Assembly (NCBI GenBank): GCA_003221035.1
Contig: QHUB01000043.1
Coordinates: 1-47,863 of the forward strand
Direction of reading: 5' to 3'
Length of the DNA stretch: 47,863 nucleotides
From: Gemmatimonadota bacterium
GTDB taxonomy: Bacteria > Gemmatimonadota > Gemmatimonadetes > Gemmatimonadales > GWC2-71-9
Both the position numbers and the translations under genes were made by a program. Position 1 is the first letter of the stretch, and each line of letters opens with the position of its first letter. The notes beneath the pieces are model-generated. The model was not told the DNA's origin and made no database searches. It saw nothing but the letters and a program-made list of their open reading frames with translations. Positions 8,026 through 16,321 of the stretch are shown in pieces.

Positions 8026-9543
8026 CTAATCCGTGCCGGGCTTGGGAAAAAGCGGCGGGGGCTTCGCGACCTTCCAGCCCGTGACATTCAGATTCGCCAG
8101 ATCCCCCAACCGCACACGCGCGAGGGTGCGGTCTGCGCCCAACGCATTCCACGCTTCCTCGCTCTTCGAGGGAATGAACGGCGCGGCCAGGACCACGAGT
8201 CGCGCGACCGTGCGAATCAGATTTGCGAGGGCCGCATCGAGTTCGGCGTCGCGTTTCCCCTTCGCGAGCTTCCACGGCGCCGTCTCCTCGACGTAGCGAT
8301 TGGCGCGTGTCGCGAGCTCGATCACGAGCGCCACGCCCTGCTGCAGATCGTTCGCGTCCATGGCGCGGCCGTACGCGGCGAGCGTCTTCTGGGCCGCGCG
8401 CTCGAAGTCGCCCCCGTCAGGTCCTGACGACGGGACAACTCCATCGCGATAGCTCACCGTCATCGACAGCGACCGCGACACCAGATTGCCGAACGTGTCG
8501 GCGAGATCGGCGATGTAGCGCGCGTCGAACCGCTCCCAGGTGAAGTTGCCGTCGTTCTCGAATCCCACCTCGCGCAGCAGGAAGTACCGCAACGCGTCGG
8601 CGCCATGGCGCTCGATGGCCGTGCCGAGGCTCACCGCGGTTCCCGCGGTCTTGCTCATCTTCGTGCCTTCCCACTGCACATAGCCGTGCGCCCACACCTC
8701 GCGCGGGAGCTCGAGACGCGCGGCGAGCAGCATCGCCGGCCAGATCACGCAGTGAAAGCGCGTAATGCCTTTCCCGATCACGTGCAGATCGGCCGGCCAG
8801 ACCCGCTCGTACCCGGCCTCGGGAAAGCCTGTCGCCGAGAGATAGTTGATCAGCGCATCGAACCAGACGTAGACCGTCTGCTCGCCGTCGCCGGGGAAGG
8901 GAATGCCCCACGGCAGGCGCTGGCGCGAGATCGACACGTCCTGCAGGCCGTCTTCGAGCAGCCGGACGACTTCGTTGCGGCGGATCTCCGGCTCGACTCG
9001 CAGCGCGCCCGTGCGAATGCGCTCGAGCAGCTGCTGCCCGTACGCACTCAGCCGAAAGAAGTGATTGCGCTCCTTCGTCCTCACCAGCTCGAGCGTCGGA
9101 TGCTCGATGCAATGGCCGTTCGCGATCTGCGCCGGCTGCTTGAATTCCTCGCAGCCGGTGCAATACAGGCCCTCATAGTCCGCGACGTACAAGTCGTCGG
9201 GCCGCTGCTGCTGGATGCGCTCCAGGAGCGCGACGACGCCGCGCACGTGGCGCGGCTCCGTCGTGCGGATCCAGTCGTCGTTGCTGCATTCCAGGCGCCG
9301 CCAGTAGTCGGCGAATGTCTGGGCCATGCGATCGACCCATTCGCGCGGCGTGACCTTGGCGCGTGCCGCCGCCTGGATCACCGACTGGCTGTGCTCGTCC
9401 ATGCCCATGAGGAAACGGACGTCGTCGCCGCGCAGCCGCCGGTACCGGGCGATGGCGTCCGCGCCGACTTTTTCCAGGGCGTGCCCCAGATGGGGATCGC
9501 CGTTGGAGTAATCGATGGCGGTGGTGAGGTAGAACGTGCCCAC
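8026..9543 (-). CDS. metG: Methionyl-tRNA synthetase (short form)
   Basis: 505 aa. Charges tRNA-Met in the cytoplasm. The HIGH-type motif is PHLGH (residues 17-21) and the KMSKS motif is KMSKT (295-299). A zinc knuckle is visible as Cys128-x2-Cys131 ... Cys145-x2-His148. The anticodon-binding helical domain fills the C-terminal third, with no C-terminal EMAP/tRNA-binding extension. The open frame extends upstream to 9747, but that stretch is the ricT-like gene in another frame; the family start MGTFYLTTAIDYSNG corresponds to GTG 9543, which shares one base with the ricT-like TAG. Translational coupling with the ricT-like gene is therefore likely, an adjacency also seen in other phyla. Confidence 0.93.
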   Translation of the reverse strand: MGTFYLTTAIDYSNGDPHLGHALEKVGADAIARYRRLRGDDVRFLMGMDEHSQSVIQAAARAKVTPREWVDRMAQTFADYWRRLECSNDDWIRTTEPRHVRGVVALLERIQQQRPDDLYVADYEGLYCTGCEEFKQPAQIANGHCIEHPTLELVRTKERNHFFRLSAYGQQLLERIRTGALRVEPEIRRNEVVRLLEDGLQDVSISRQRLPWGIPFPGDGEQTVYVWFDALINYLSATGFPEAGYERVWPADLHVIGKGITRFHCVIWPAMLLAARLELPREVWAHGYVQWEGTKMSKTAGTAVSLGTAIERHGADALRYFLLREVGFENDGNFTWERFDARYIADLADTFGNLVSRSLSMTVSYRDGVVPSSGPDGGDFERAAQKTLAAYGRAMDANDLQQGVALVIELATRANRYVEETAPWKLAKGKRDAELDAALANLIRTVARLVVLAAPFIPSKSEEAWNALGADRTLARVRLGDLANLNVTGWKVAKPPPLFPKPGTD

Positions 9544-10406
9544 TACGCGTGCAGCTGATCGAGCGCGACGACACGCGTCGCGCCATCCTCGGCGCGCAGC
9601 GTGACGCGCTCGCGGAAGATGTCGACGGCGATCACGCGCTCGTTTCCGGCGGACGTCTTGACGGTCTTGCCTTCTTTCGGGAAGCGCTTGCGTTGCTGGA
9701 CATAGAAGTCGTGCTCGTAATGCAGGCAGCAGAGCAGCCGCCCGCACGGGCCGGAAATCTGGATGGGATTGAGCGACAGCCCCTGCGCCTTCGCCAGCGA
9801 CAGACTCACCGGCCGCCCCTCCGGCAGCCAGCTGGCGATGCAGAGCTGCCGGCCGCAGCGCCCAATGCCGTCCAGCCGCTTGGCCTCATCGCGGGCCCCG
9901 ATCTGGCGCAGCTCGATGCGCGTGCGAAACAGCCCGGCCAGGTCACGCACCAGCGCGCGGAAGTCGACCCGCTGTTCGGCCGTGAAATAAATCGTCAGCT
10001 TGCGCCTGTCCCATTGCCATTCGGCATCCGAGACCTTCATCGGCAGCGTGTGCTGGCGTACGCGGTCGCGCACCGTACGGCGGACCTCTTCTTCGTTGAT
10101 ACGGAGATCGGACGCGACCTTCCGATCGTCGGAGGTCGCCAGGCGGACAATGTTCCGAATCGCTGGAAGGTCGTTGCCCTTCTCCGCCTGCGGAGCGGTC
10201 GGGGGTTGAGTCCCCCCGCACGCGCCACAGCGAGCGCACTTCTTCTCCGCCACTTCACCCAACGCCGAAACGACCCCGAAGTCCTGCCCGCGTTCGACCT
10301 CCACGATGACGGGAGTGTCGATGCGGGGAGGAGAGGAGTCTGGAGACGGCCAGGTGAAATATTCGCGCCGGTTGCCTTTGAACCGGACTTCGATGACTGA
10401 GGTCAA
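9543..10406 (-). CDS. PSP1-domain protein, RicT/YaaT-like
   Basis: 287 aa. The N-terminal region (VIEVRFKGNRREYF) and the central/C-terminal PSP1 block are clear: FRTRIELRQIGARDEAK, GIGRCGRQLCIASWL, then PCGRLLCCLHYEHDFYV, with the conserved paired cysteines that in RicT help bind Fe-S clusters. An extra Cys-rich loop (KKCARCGACGG, about residues 55-65) followed by a Pro/Gln stretch lies between the two. In Firmicutes RicT works with RicA and RicF in RNA processing; no partner is visible here. The start is TTG 10406, one base after the accA TGA. The metG start overlaps its stop. Confidence 0.85.
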   Translation of the reverse strand: MTSVIEVRFKGNRREYFTWPSPDSSPPRIDTPVIVEVERGQDFGVVSALGEVAEKKCARCGACGGTQPPTAPQAEKGNDLPAIRNIVRLATSDDRKVASDLRINEEEVRRTVRDRVRQHTLPMKVSDAEWQWDRRKLTIYFTAEQRVDFRALVRDLAGLFRTRIELRQIGARDEAKRLDGIGRCGRQLCIASWLPEGRPVSLSLAKAQGLSLNPIQISGPCGRLLCCLHYEHDFYVQQRKRFPKEGKTVKTSAGNERVIAVDIFRERVTLRAEDGATRVVALDQLHA

Positions 10407-10407
10407 C

Positions 10408-11364
10408 TCACTTCTCGGTTAGCGCACCCATGGAAAGGTACTTCTCCTCGCGGCGTTTGAGGAGCTTGTCCGTTTTGAGCTTGCGGAGCTGGCCCAGATG
10501 GCGCTGCAGCGCGTCGCCGAGCGCGGCGGCGGCGGCTTCGGGATCGGAGTGGGCGCCGCCGGGCGGCTCGGGGATGATCTCGTCGATCACGCCGAGGTTG
10601 AGAAGATCCTGCGCGGTGATCTTCAGCGCTTCCGCGGCACGCTCGCGCTGGCTCGCGTCCTTCCACAGGATCGCCGCGCAGCCTTCCGGCGATATCACCG
10701 AGTAGACCGAGTTCTCGAGCATCAATACCCGGTCCGCCAGCCCGACCGCGAGAGCGCCGCCCGACCCGCCTTCACCGATGACCGCCGTGATGATCGGCGT
10801 CTGCAGTGACGCCATCTCGATCAGGCTGCTGGCGATCGCCTCCGCCTGGCCGCGCTCCTCCGCGCCGAGGCCCGGATAGGCGCCGGGCGTATCCACCAGC
10901 GTGATGACCGGTGCGCCGAACTTGGCGGCCAGCCGCATCAGTCGCATGGCCTTCCGATAGCCTTCGGGATGCGCCATCCCGAAGTTGCGGTACAGATTTT
11001 CCTTGGTGTCACGGCCCTTCTGGTGGCCTATGATCATGACGCTGATGCCGTCCAGCCGTGCCCAGCCTCCCACGATGGCGGGATCGTCGCGGTAGAGGCG
11101 GTCGCCGTGCAGCTCGACGAAATCGGTGAACACGGTGTTCACGTAGTCCAGCGGGTAGGGGCGGCGCGGATGACGCGCGACCTGCACGCGCTGCATGGGC
11201 GTCAGACTGCGGTAGATCTCGACCCGCAGGGTCGCGAGCTGCTCCTCGAGGGGCCTGAGGTTCTTGGCCAGATCGGCGTTTTCCCCGGCGACGCGCTTCA
11301 GCTCCTCGATCTGCTTTTCGAGCTCGAGGAGGGGTTTTTCGAAATCGAGGGTGTAAACCGCCAT
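10408..11364 (-). CDS. accA: Acetyl-CoA carboxylase carboxyltransferase subunit alpha
   Basis: 318 aa, the usual length. Together with AccD it transfers the carboxyl group from biotin to acetyl-CoA, the first step of fatty-acid synthesis. Recognisable blocks are the helical N-terminus (LDFEKPLLELEKQIEELK), HPRRPYPLDYV, GDRLYRDDPAIVGG, VTLVDTPGAYPGLGAEERGQ, and the crotonase-like active region GEGGSGGALAVGLADRVLML and YSVISPEGCAAILWKD. The start ATG 11364 follows a palindromic repeat that separates it from dnaE. accD is not in the window. Confidence 0.95.
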   Translation of the reverse strand: MAVYTLDFEKPLLELEKQIEELKRVAGENADLAKNLRPLEEQLATLRVEIYRSLTPMQRVQVARHPRRPYPLDYVNTVFTDFVELHGDRLYRDDPAIVGGWARLDGISVMIIGHQKGRDTKENLYRNFGMAHPEGYRKAMRLMRLAAKFGAPVITLVDTPGAYPGLGAEERGQAEAIASSLIEMASLQTPIITAVIGEGGSGGALAVGLADRVLMLENSVYSVISPEGCAAILWKDASQRERAAEALKITAQDLLNLGVIDEIIPEPPGGAHSDPEAAAAALGDALQRHLGQLRKLKTDKLLKRREEKYLSMGALTEK

Positions 11365-11392
11365 TCATGTCCGTTGTTGTGGGACTGAGCAC

Positions 11393-11412
11393 GGGCGCAG
11401 CATGCTGCGCCC
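11393..11412. repeat. 20-bp perfect palindrome, copy of the GCAGCATGCTGC family
   Basis: GGGCGCAGCATGCTGCGCCC is a perfect palindrome (base i pairs with 22805-i) in the 70-bp dnaE-accA spacer. It shares its core with 6003-6042 and 34557-34580. It has no T-run on the minus strand, so it looks like a repeat or mRNA-stabilising hairpin more than a terminator. Confidence 0.8.
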
Positions 11413-11434
11413 CTGCATCAACCAATCATCGTTC

Positions 11435-14400
11435 CTACGCCTTCACGAGCTGCACGCCATCGACCCCCACGATATTGCGTAGCGCGGCCAGCAGATCCTC
11501 CGCGCCATCGACGCGGAATTGGCGGCTGCGCAGCCGTACGGTCTCATTCCCTGCGCCGTTTGCACCGGTCCACTCCAGGAACACCGGGATCGGGCCCGGG
11601 TGCGCCGCGCACAGCGCCGCAATGGCCCGCGTGGTCTCCGGCTGGGGCGAATGTCCCTGGCTCCAACGGAGCGCGACCCCGATGGCGCCACTCGGCTTCA
11701 GCTCATCGAGCAGGCGCACCCCCTCGACGATGAACGGCGCCTGCTCTTCACCGCGATCGCGCGGGCTGTAGCTCCCGGTCAGCAAATACGCGCCGTCGGT
11801 CCGGATCAGGCTGTTCAGCTTCGACCAGGCCTCGGGGAACACCAGCGCCTCCGCCGCGCCGTGAAAATCCTCGAGCGTGAGGCGCGCGTATTCCGCACCC
11901 GTCTTCTTGGAGGTCTGCCGTTTCACAACCGTGACGACGGCGGCTACCGTCACCTTCTGAGCACTCCACATCCCCAGGGTGGCGGTGGTCCGGCTCCCAA
12001 AAAGCTCCACTTCCGGACGGTACTTGGCGAGGGGGTGGCCGGAAATGAAGAAGCCGAGCACGGCTTTCTCCCGAGTCAGACGCTCATGTTCAGTCCAGGG
12101 CGGCACTTCTGGGAGCCGGGAGCTAGGAGCCGGGAGCTGGGGCGTCTCGCCGAAGAGTGCGTGTTGACCGGTGAACCGTTCCTGTTGACGGACTTGGGCT
12201 TCGCTGAACGCGTGGTCGAGTGCCGCTACCAGCTGGGAGCGCTCCCCCCCAAGCGAATCGCAGGCGCCGGAGTCGATCAACGACTCGATGACGCGCTTGT
12301 TGCAGAGCCTGAGGTCGATCCGGTCGCAGAGCTCGACCAGCGAGCGGTAGTGTCCTGCCTGACGTCCCGCGATGATCGATGCGATGGCGCCTTCGCCGAC
12401 GTTGCGGACCGCGCCCAGCCCAAATCGAATCCGCTGATCACCAACGACGGTGAACTTGTAGCCCGACTCATTCACGTCCGGGGCGAGCACCTGCAGATCG
12501 AGCTCGCGCGCTTCGTTGATGTACTGCACGACGCGATCGGTATTGCCGATTTCGGACGACAACAACGCCGCCATGAACTCGGCGGGATAGTAGACCTTGA
12601 ACCACGCCGTCTGGTAGGACAGGATCGAGTAGGCCACGGAGTGCGACTTGTTGAACCCGTAGCGGCCGAACGTCTCGATCTGCGCGGCGATTTCCTCGAT
12701 CGTTTTCTTGTCGTGCCCGCGCTCGATCGCGCGTTTCACGAAGTTGCCCAGCTCTTCCTGGATCAGCTCCTTGATCTTCTTCCCGACCGCCTTGCGCAGC
12801 ACGTCGGCTTCCGCGAGTGAGTAGCCGGCCAGCGCGCTCGCGATCAGCATCACCTGTTCCTGATAGACGATCACGCCGTATGTCGGCGCGAGAATCTCCT
12901 CGAGCGCCGGATGCGGGTAGCGCACCTTCTCGCGGCCCAGCTTGCGGTTGATGTAGACGAGGTACATGCCGGTATCGAGCGGGCCGGGACGGAGCAGCGC
13001 GTTGGTGGCGACCAGGTCGTCGAAATGGTCGCACTTCATGTTGCGCAGGCAGTCGGTCGCGAGCGGCGATTCAAACTGGAAGATTCCGGCGGTGCGACCG
13101 GCGCGCAGCAGCTCGTAGACGCGTGCGTCGTTGAGGTCGGGATTGTCGAGATCGATCGTCACGCCGTGCCGCTCCTGCACCATCTTGGCGGCGTCGTGCA
13201 GCACCGTCAGCGTCTTCAGGCCGAGCAGATCGATCTTCAGCATGCCGACATGCTCGAGACCGACCATGTCGTATTGCGTGATGATCGCGTCGGTGTCGGA
13301 CTTCGAGTCGGGCGCCGTGCATACGGGGACGTAATCGGTCAGCGGCCCCGGCGCGATGACGACACCCGCCGCGTGCACCGAAGCGTGGCGCGCGAGTCCC
13401 TCGATCCTCGAGCCGAGATCCAGCACTTTCCTGATCCGCTCGTCCTGGGCGGCGGCTGATTTCACTTCGGGCACCTTGTCGCACACTTCGGCGAGGGTGA
13501 CGCTGAATGCGGGCCCCGACGGGATGAGTTTGGTGAGCCGCTCGACATCGCCCATTTCGACGCGGAGCGTGCGCGCGACGTCGCGGAAGGCGGCGCGCGC
13601 CTTCAGCGTCCCGAACGTGATGATCTGACCGACCGATTCGCGGCCGTAGCGCTCGCGCGCGTACTCGAGGATCTCGCCGCGCCGCTCGAAGCAGAAGTCG
13701 AGGTCGATGTCGGGCATCGAGATCCGCTCGGGATTCAGGAACCGCTCGAACAGCAGGTCGAACTTGAGCGGATCGACGTTCGTGATCTTCAGCGCGTAGG
13801 CGATCAGGGATCCCGCCGCCGAACCGCGTCCGGGACCGACGGGAATACCGCGATCGCGCGCGGCCTTGATCAAATCGTAGACGATCAGGAAATATCCGGC
13901 GTACCCCGTGCGCGTGATGACGTCGAGCTCGTACTCCAGGCGCCGTTCCACCTCAGCGGGCAGGGGATCGCCGTACCGCTCGGCGGCGCCCTTTCGTGCC
14001 AAATGCACGAGCAGGTCCCGGTCGGTCGCGAATTCGGCGGGTAGCGGAAATTGCGGCAGGAAATAGCGCTTCTCGAAGTCGAACTCGCAGAGCTCGGCAA
14101 CGCGTGCGGTCTCCGCCAGCACGTCCGCGCGATTGCCGAACAGCGCGCCCATCTCCTTCTCGGACTTGACGTAGCTCTCCTGACCGAAAAAGCGGAAGCG
14201 CTTGGGATCGTCGAGGTCCTTGCCGGTGCCGATGGCCAGCAGCACGTCATGGGCCTCTGCGTCTTCCTTCCTTAAGTAGTGCGCATCATTGGTCGCGAGG
14301 ACCGGCAGACCGAGCTCCTTGGCAATCCGGAACATCCCTTCGGTCACGACCTGCTCTTCGGCGATGCCGTGATTCTGCACCTCGAGCCAGAAGCCGTTCG

Positions 14401-14914
14401 GCCCGAACGTGCGCGCGAACCATTCGGCACTGGCTTTCGCGGCCTCGAAGTTCCCCTGCCGCAGATACAACGCGATTTCTCCCGACAGGCAGGCGGCGAG
14501 GCCGATGATCCCGTCGTGATACTGCGCCAGGACCTCTTTATCGATGCGGGGTCGGCGGTAATAGCCCTCGAGGAATCCTATGGAGGAAAGCTTGATGAGG
14601 TTCTGATAGCCCGTCCGGTTCTTGGCGAGCAGTACCAGGTGCGAATAGTTGGAGCCAAGCGGTGCGTCCTGGGCGGGTTTCTCGCGGCTCAGGCGGCTCC
14701 CGAACGCGAGATAGGCTTCGAACCCCAGGATCGGCCGGATCTTCCGCGCCTTGGCTTCTTCGTAGAACGACCACGCGCCGTGCAGGTTGCCGTGGTCGGT
14801 GATTGCGAGTGAGTCCATGCCCAGCGCCCGCACCCGGTCCAGCAAGTCGGGGATCCGGTTGGCGCCGTCGAGGAGAGAGTACTCGCTGTGGGTATGGAGA
14901 TGAACGAACGGCAT
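11435..14914 (-). CDS. dnaE: DNA polymerase III subunit alpha
   Basis: 1159 aa, replicative polymerase of the DnaE type. Domains in order: PHP (MPFVHLHTHSEYSLLDG at the N-terminus with His7 and His9; ITDHGNLHG; TNDAHYL), palm with GPGRGSAAGSL (360-370) and catalytic PDIDLDF (401-407), then fingers, beta-binding region, a helix-hairpin-helix segment and a C-terminal OB fold. The frame is open to 14956, but ATG 14914 begins the conserved N-terminus. A four-unit heptanucleotide array (12112-12139) encodes about residues 926-935 in the Pro-rich linker before the OB region. The divergent antiporter gene starts 36 bp away. accA follows on the same strand. Confidence 0.95.
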   Translation of the reverse strand: MPFVHLHTHSEYSLLDGANRIPDLLDRVRALGMDSLAITDHGNLHGAWSFYEEAKARKIRPILGFEAYLAFGSRLSREKPAQDAPLGSNYSHLVLLAKNRTGYQNLIKLSSIGFLEGYYRRPRIDKEVLAQYHDGIIGLAACLSGEIALYLRQGNFEAAKASAEWFARTFGPNGFWLEVQNHGIAEEQVVTEGMFRIAKELGLPVLATNDAHYLRKEDAEAHDVLLAIGTGKDLDDPKRFRFFGQESYVKSEKEMGALFGNRADVLAETARVAELCEFDFEKRYFLPQFPLPAEFATDRDLLVHLARKGAAERYGDPLPAEVERRLEYELDVITRTGYAGYFLIVYDLIKAARDRGIPVGPGRGSAAGSLIAYALKITNVDPLKFDLLFERFLNPERISMPDIDLDFCFERRGEILEYARERYGRESVGQIITFGTLKARAAFRDVARTLRVEMGDVERLTKLIPSGPAFSVTLAEVCDKVPEVKSAAAQDERIRKVLDLGSRIEGLARHASVHAAGVVIAPGPLTDYVPVCTAPDSKSDTDAIITQYDMVGLEHVGMLKIDLLGLKTLTVLHDAAKMVQERHGVTIDLDNPDLNDARVYELLRAGRTAGIFQFESPLATDCLRNMKCDHFDDLVATNALLRPGPLDTGMYLVYINRKLGREKVRYPHPALEEILAPTYGVIVYQEQVMLIASALAGYSLAEADVLRKAVGKKIKELIQEELGNFVKRAIERGHDKKTIEEIAAQIETFGRYGFNKSHSVAYSILSYQTAWFKVYYPAEFMAALLSSEIGNTDRVVQYINEARELDLQVLAPDVNESGYKFTVVGDQRIRFGLGAVRNVGEGAIASIIAGRQAGHYRSLVELCDRIDLRLCNKRVIESLIDSGACDSLGGERSQLVAALDHAFSEAQVRQQERFTGQHALFGETPQLPAPSSRLPEVPPWTEHERLTREKAVLGFFISGHPLAKYRPEVELFGSRTTATLGMWSAQKVTVAAVVTVVKRQTSKKTGAEYARLTLEDFHGAAEALVFPEAWSKLNSLIRTDGAYLLTGSYSPRDRGEEQAPFIVEGVRLLDELKPSGAIGVALRWSQGHSPQPETTRAIAALCAAHPGPIPVFLEWTGANGAGNETVRLRSRQFRVDGAEDLLAALRNIVGVDGVQLVKA
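12112..12139. repeat. Heptanucleotide array, four units, inside dnaE
   Basis: GGAGCCG GGAGCTA GGAGCCG GGAGCTG (plus strand). It encodes a Pro/Ser-rich linker (QLPAPSSRLPE) in DnaE. One of about eight heptamer arrays in the window. Confidence 0.85.
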
Positions 14915-14936
14915 GGTTACAGCGCGGAATCTGCCG

Positions 14937-14942
14937 TATTTT
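14937..14942 (+). promoter_or_regulatory. TANNNT box (TATTTT) before the antiporter gene
   Basis: TATTTT lies 8 nt before ATG 14951, and no Shine-Dalgarno lies in between. The distance fits a -10 element of a leaderless transcript. I see no convincing -35 box. Confidence 0.4.
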
Positions 14943-14950
14943 GCGCGCTC

Positions 14951-16321
14951 ATGCAATGGCTGATGCTGGTTGTCACGTTCATCGTCGCGGCGATCCTCAA
15001 TCGTATCGCACGCGCATCAGGCGCACCGCTCGAAGCGCTCGCGACGCTCGCGCTCGGCAGTGTGATGCTCCTCGCGTACATCGCCGGCACGATCGCGCAA
15101 CGGCTTCGGCTGCCGCGCATCGTCGGCTACATGCTCGCGGGTTTTATCGCCGGTCCCGCGTGGATCCGGTTGGTGCGCGGCCCCGAGCTCGAAGCGCTCA
15201 GTCCGATTGCCAGCGGCGCATTGACACTCATTGCGTTTGCCGTCGGCAATGAGCTGACCTTCGACGCGCTGCGCGTCGCCGGCGTACGGCGCACCGCTCT
15301 GCTGCGCATCCTTGGCGGAGCATCGGCAGTACCCTTTCTCGCCGTGACGCTCGTCGTGCTCACCGTCGGTCCGTGGTTTCCGCTGACGGCCCATCAACCG
15401 TTTCGGGATGTGCTTCTGGTCGCGCTGTCGCTGGGTACGCTGGCGGCCGTGAGCTCGCCGATCCCGATCTGGCCGGTCATGCACGATGCTCACGAGACGA
15501 ACGGCCTGGCTGAGACGACGCTTCAGGTCAGTGTGCTCCAAGACCTCCTCGCTCTGCTGCTGGTCGTGCTGCTGCTTGCGGTGGCATTGCCGTTGGGGAG
15601 TGCCGGCGCGGTCGCGCCCGGAAGCGCCACGCATGCCTTGCTGATCTTCGCCGGCTCGCTCGTGGCCGGGATCACACTGGCGCTCGCGGCGTCGCAGTAC
15701 CTGCGTGTGATCCGGGACCATTTGGCTTGGGTTCTGGTGATCCTGGCCCTGCTCGCGTCGCAAGTCGTGCGGTTGCTCGGCCTGGATGCCGTCTTGATTG
15801 GACTTGCCGCTGGGGTCACGCTGCGCGCCAGTGCGCCGAGTCACAGTGCCCGTGTCAGAGGTGAGCTCGAACGATGCGCGATACCAGTCTATGTCGTATT
15901 TTTTGCGCTCGTCGGCAGCAGCCTCCAGCTGGACGCGCTCACCGAGATCTGGCCCTGGGCCCTGCTCCTGATCGGGCTGCGCGTGGTCGGGCTGTGGGGC
16001 GGGATGCGATGGGCGGGCCGGCATCCGGCGGTATCCGGCGAATGGGTCGAGTATGGATGGTTGGGATTGGTGTCGCAGGGTGGATTGGCGATCACACTCG
16101 CTGCCATTTTCCGGCGCGCGTTTCCAGAATGGAATGTGTCGCTGCAGGCGCTGCTGGTGGCGATGATCGCCGTGCACCAGCTGGCGGGACCGATCTGCTT
16201 CCGCTGGATGCTCGGAGGAGGTTGGCGGTGGCGACGCAGCCGTGAGGTCACAAGGGAGGTTCATGAAGCACCTGCGACACCTTTTGCTCTTGACGGTAGT
16301 GGCGGGGGTCGCGTGCAGTAG
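14951..16321 (+). CDS. Monovalent cation:proton antiporter (CPA-type)
   Basis: 456 aa integral membrane protein with 12 or so hydrophobic segments, starting MQWLMLVVTFIVAAIL. Features of the sodium/hydrogen exchanger fold are LRLPRIVGYMLAGFIAGP, LIAFAVGNELTFDALR, SLGTLAAVSSPIPIW (broken-helix region), and GLVSQGGLAITLA near the C-terminus. It probably exchanges Na+ or K+ for protons; ion specificity cannot be read. ATG 14951 is preferred over the longer frame from 14888, which overlaps dnaE in antisense. Its last 20 codons overlap the start of the next gene by 59 bp in another frame, unusually long for this window. Confidence 0.82.
   Translation: MQWLMLVVTFIVAAILNRIARASGAPLEALATLALGSVMLLAYIAGTIAQRLRLPRIVGYMLAGFIAGPAWIRLVRGPELEALSPIASGALTLIAFAVGNELTFDALRVAGVRRTALLRILGGASAVPFLAVTLVVLTVGPWFPLTAHQPFRDVLLVALSLGTLAAVSSPIPIWPVMHDAHETNGLAETTLQVSVLQDLLALLLVVLLLAVALPLGSAGAVAPGSATHALLIFAGSLVAGITLALAASQYLRVIRDHLAWVLVILALLASQVVRLLGLDAVLIGLAAGVTLRASAPSHSARVRGELERCAIPVYVVFFALVGSSLQLDALTEIWPWALLLIGLRVVGLWGGMRWAGRHPAVSGEWVEYGWLGLVSQGGLAITLAAIFRRAFPEWNVSLQALLVAMIAVHQLAGPICFRWMLGGGWRWRRSREVTREVHEAPATPFALDGSGGGRVQ

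Noticed and set aside
9549-10400. 283-codon open frame opposite the ricT-like gene
   Set aside because: Antisense shadow; the minus-strand product has the conserved PSP1 cysteines.
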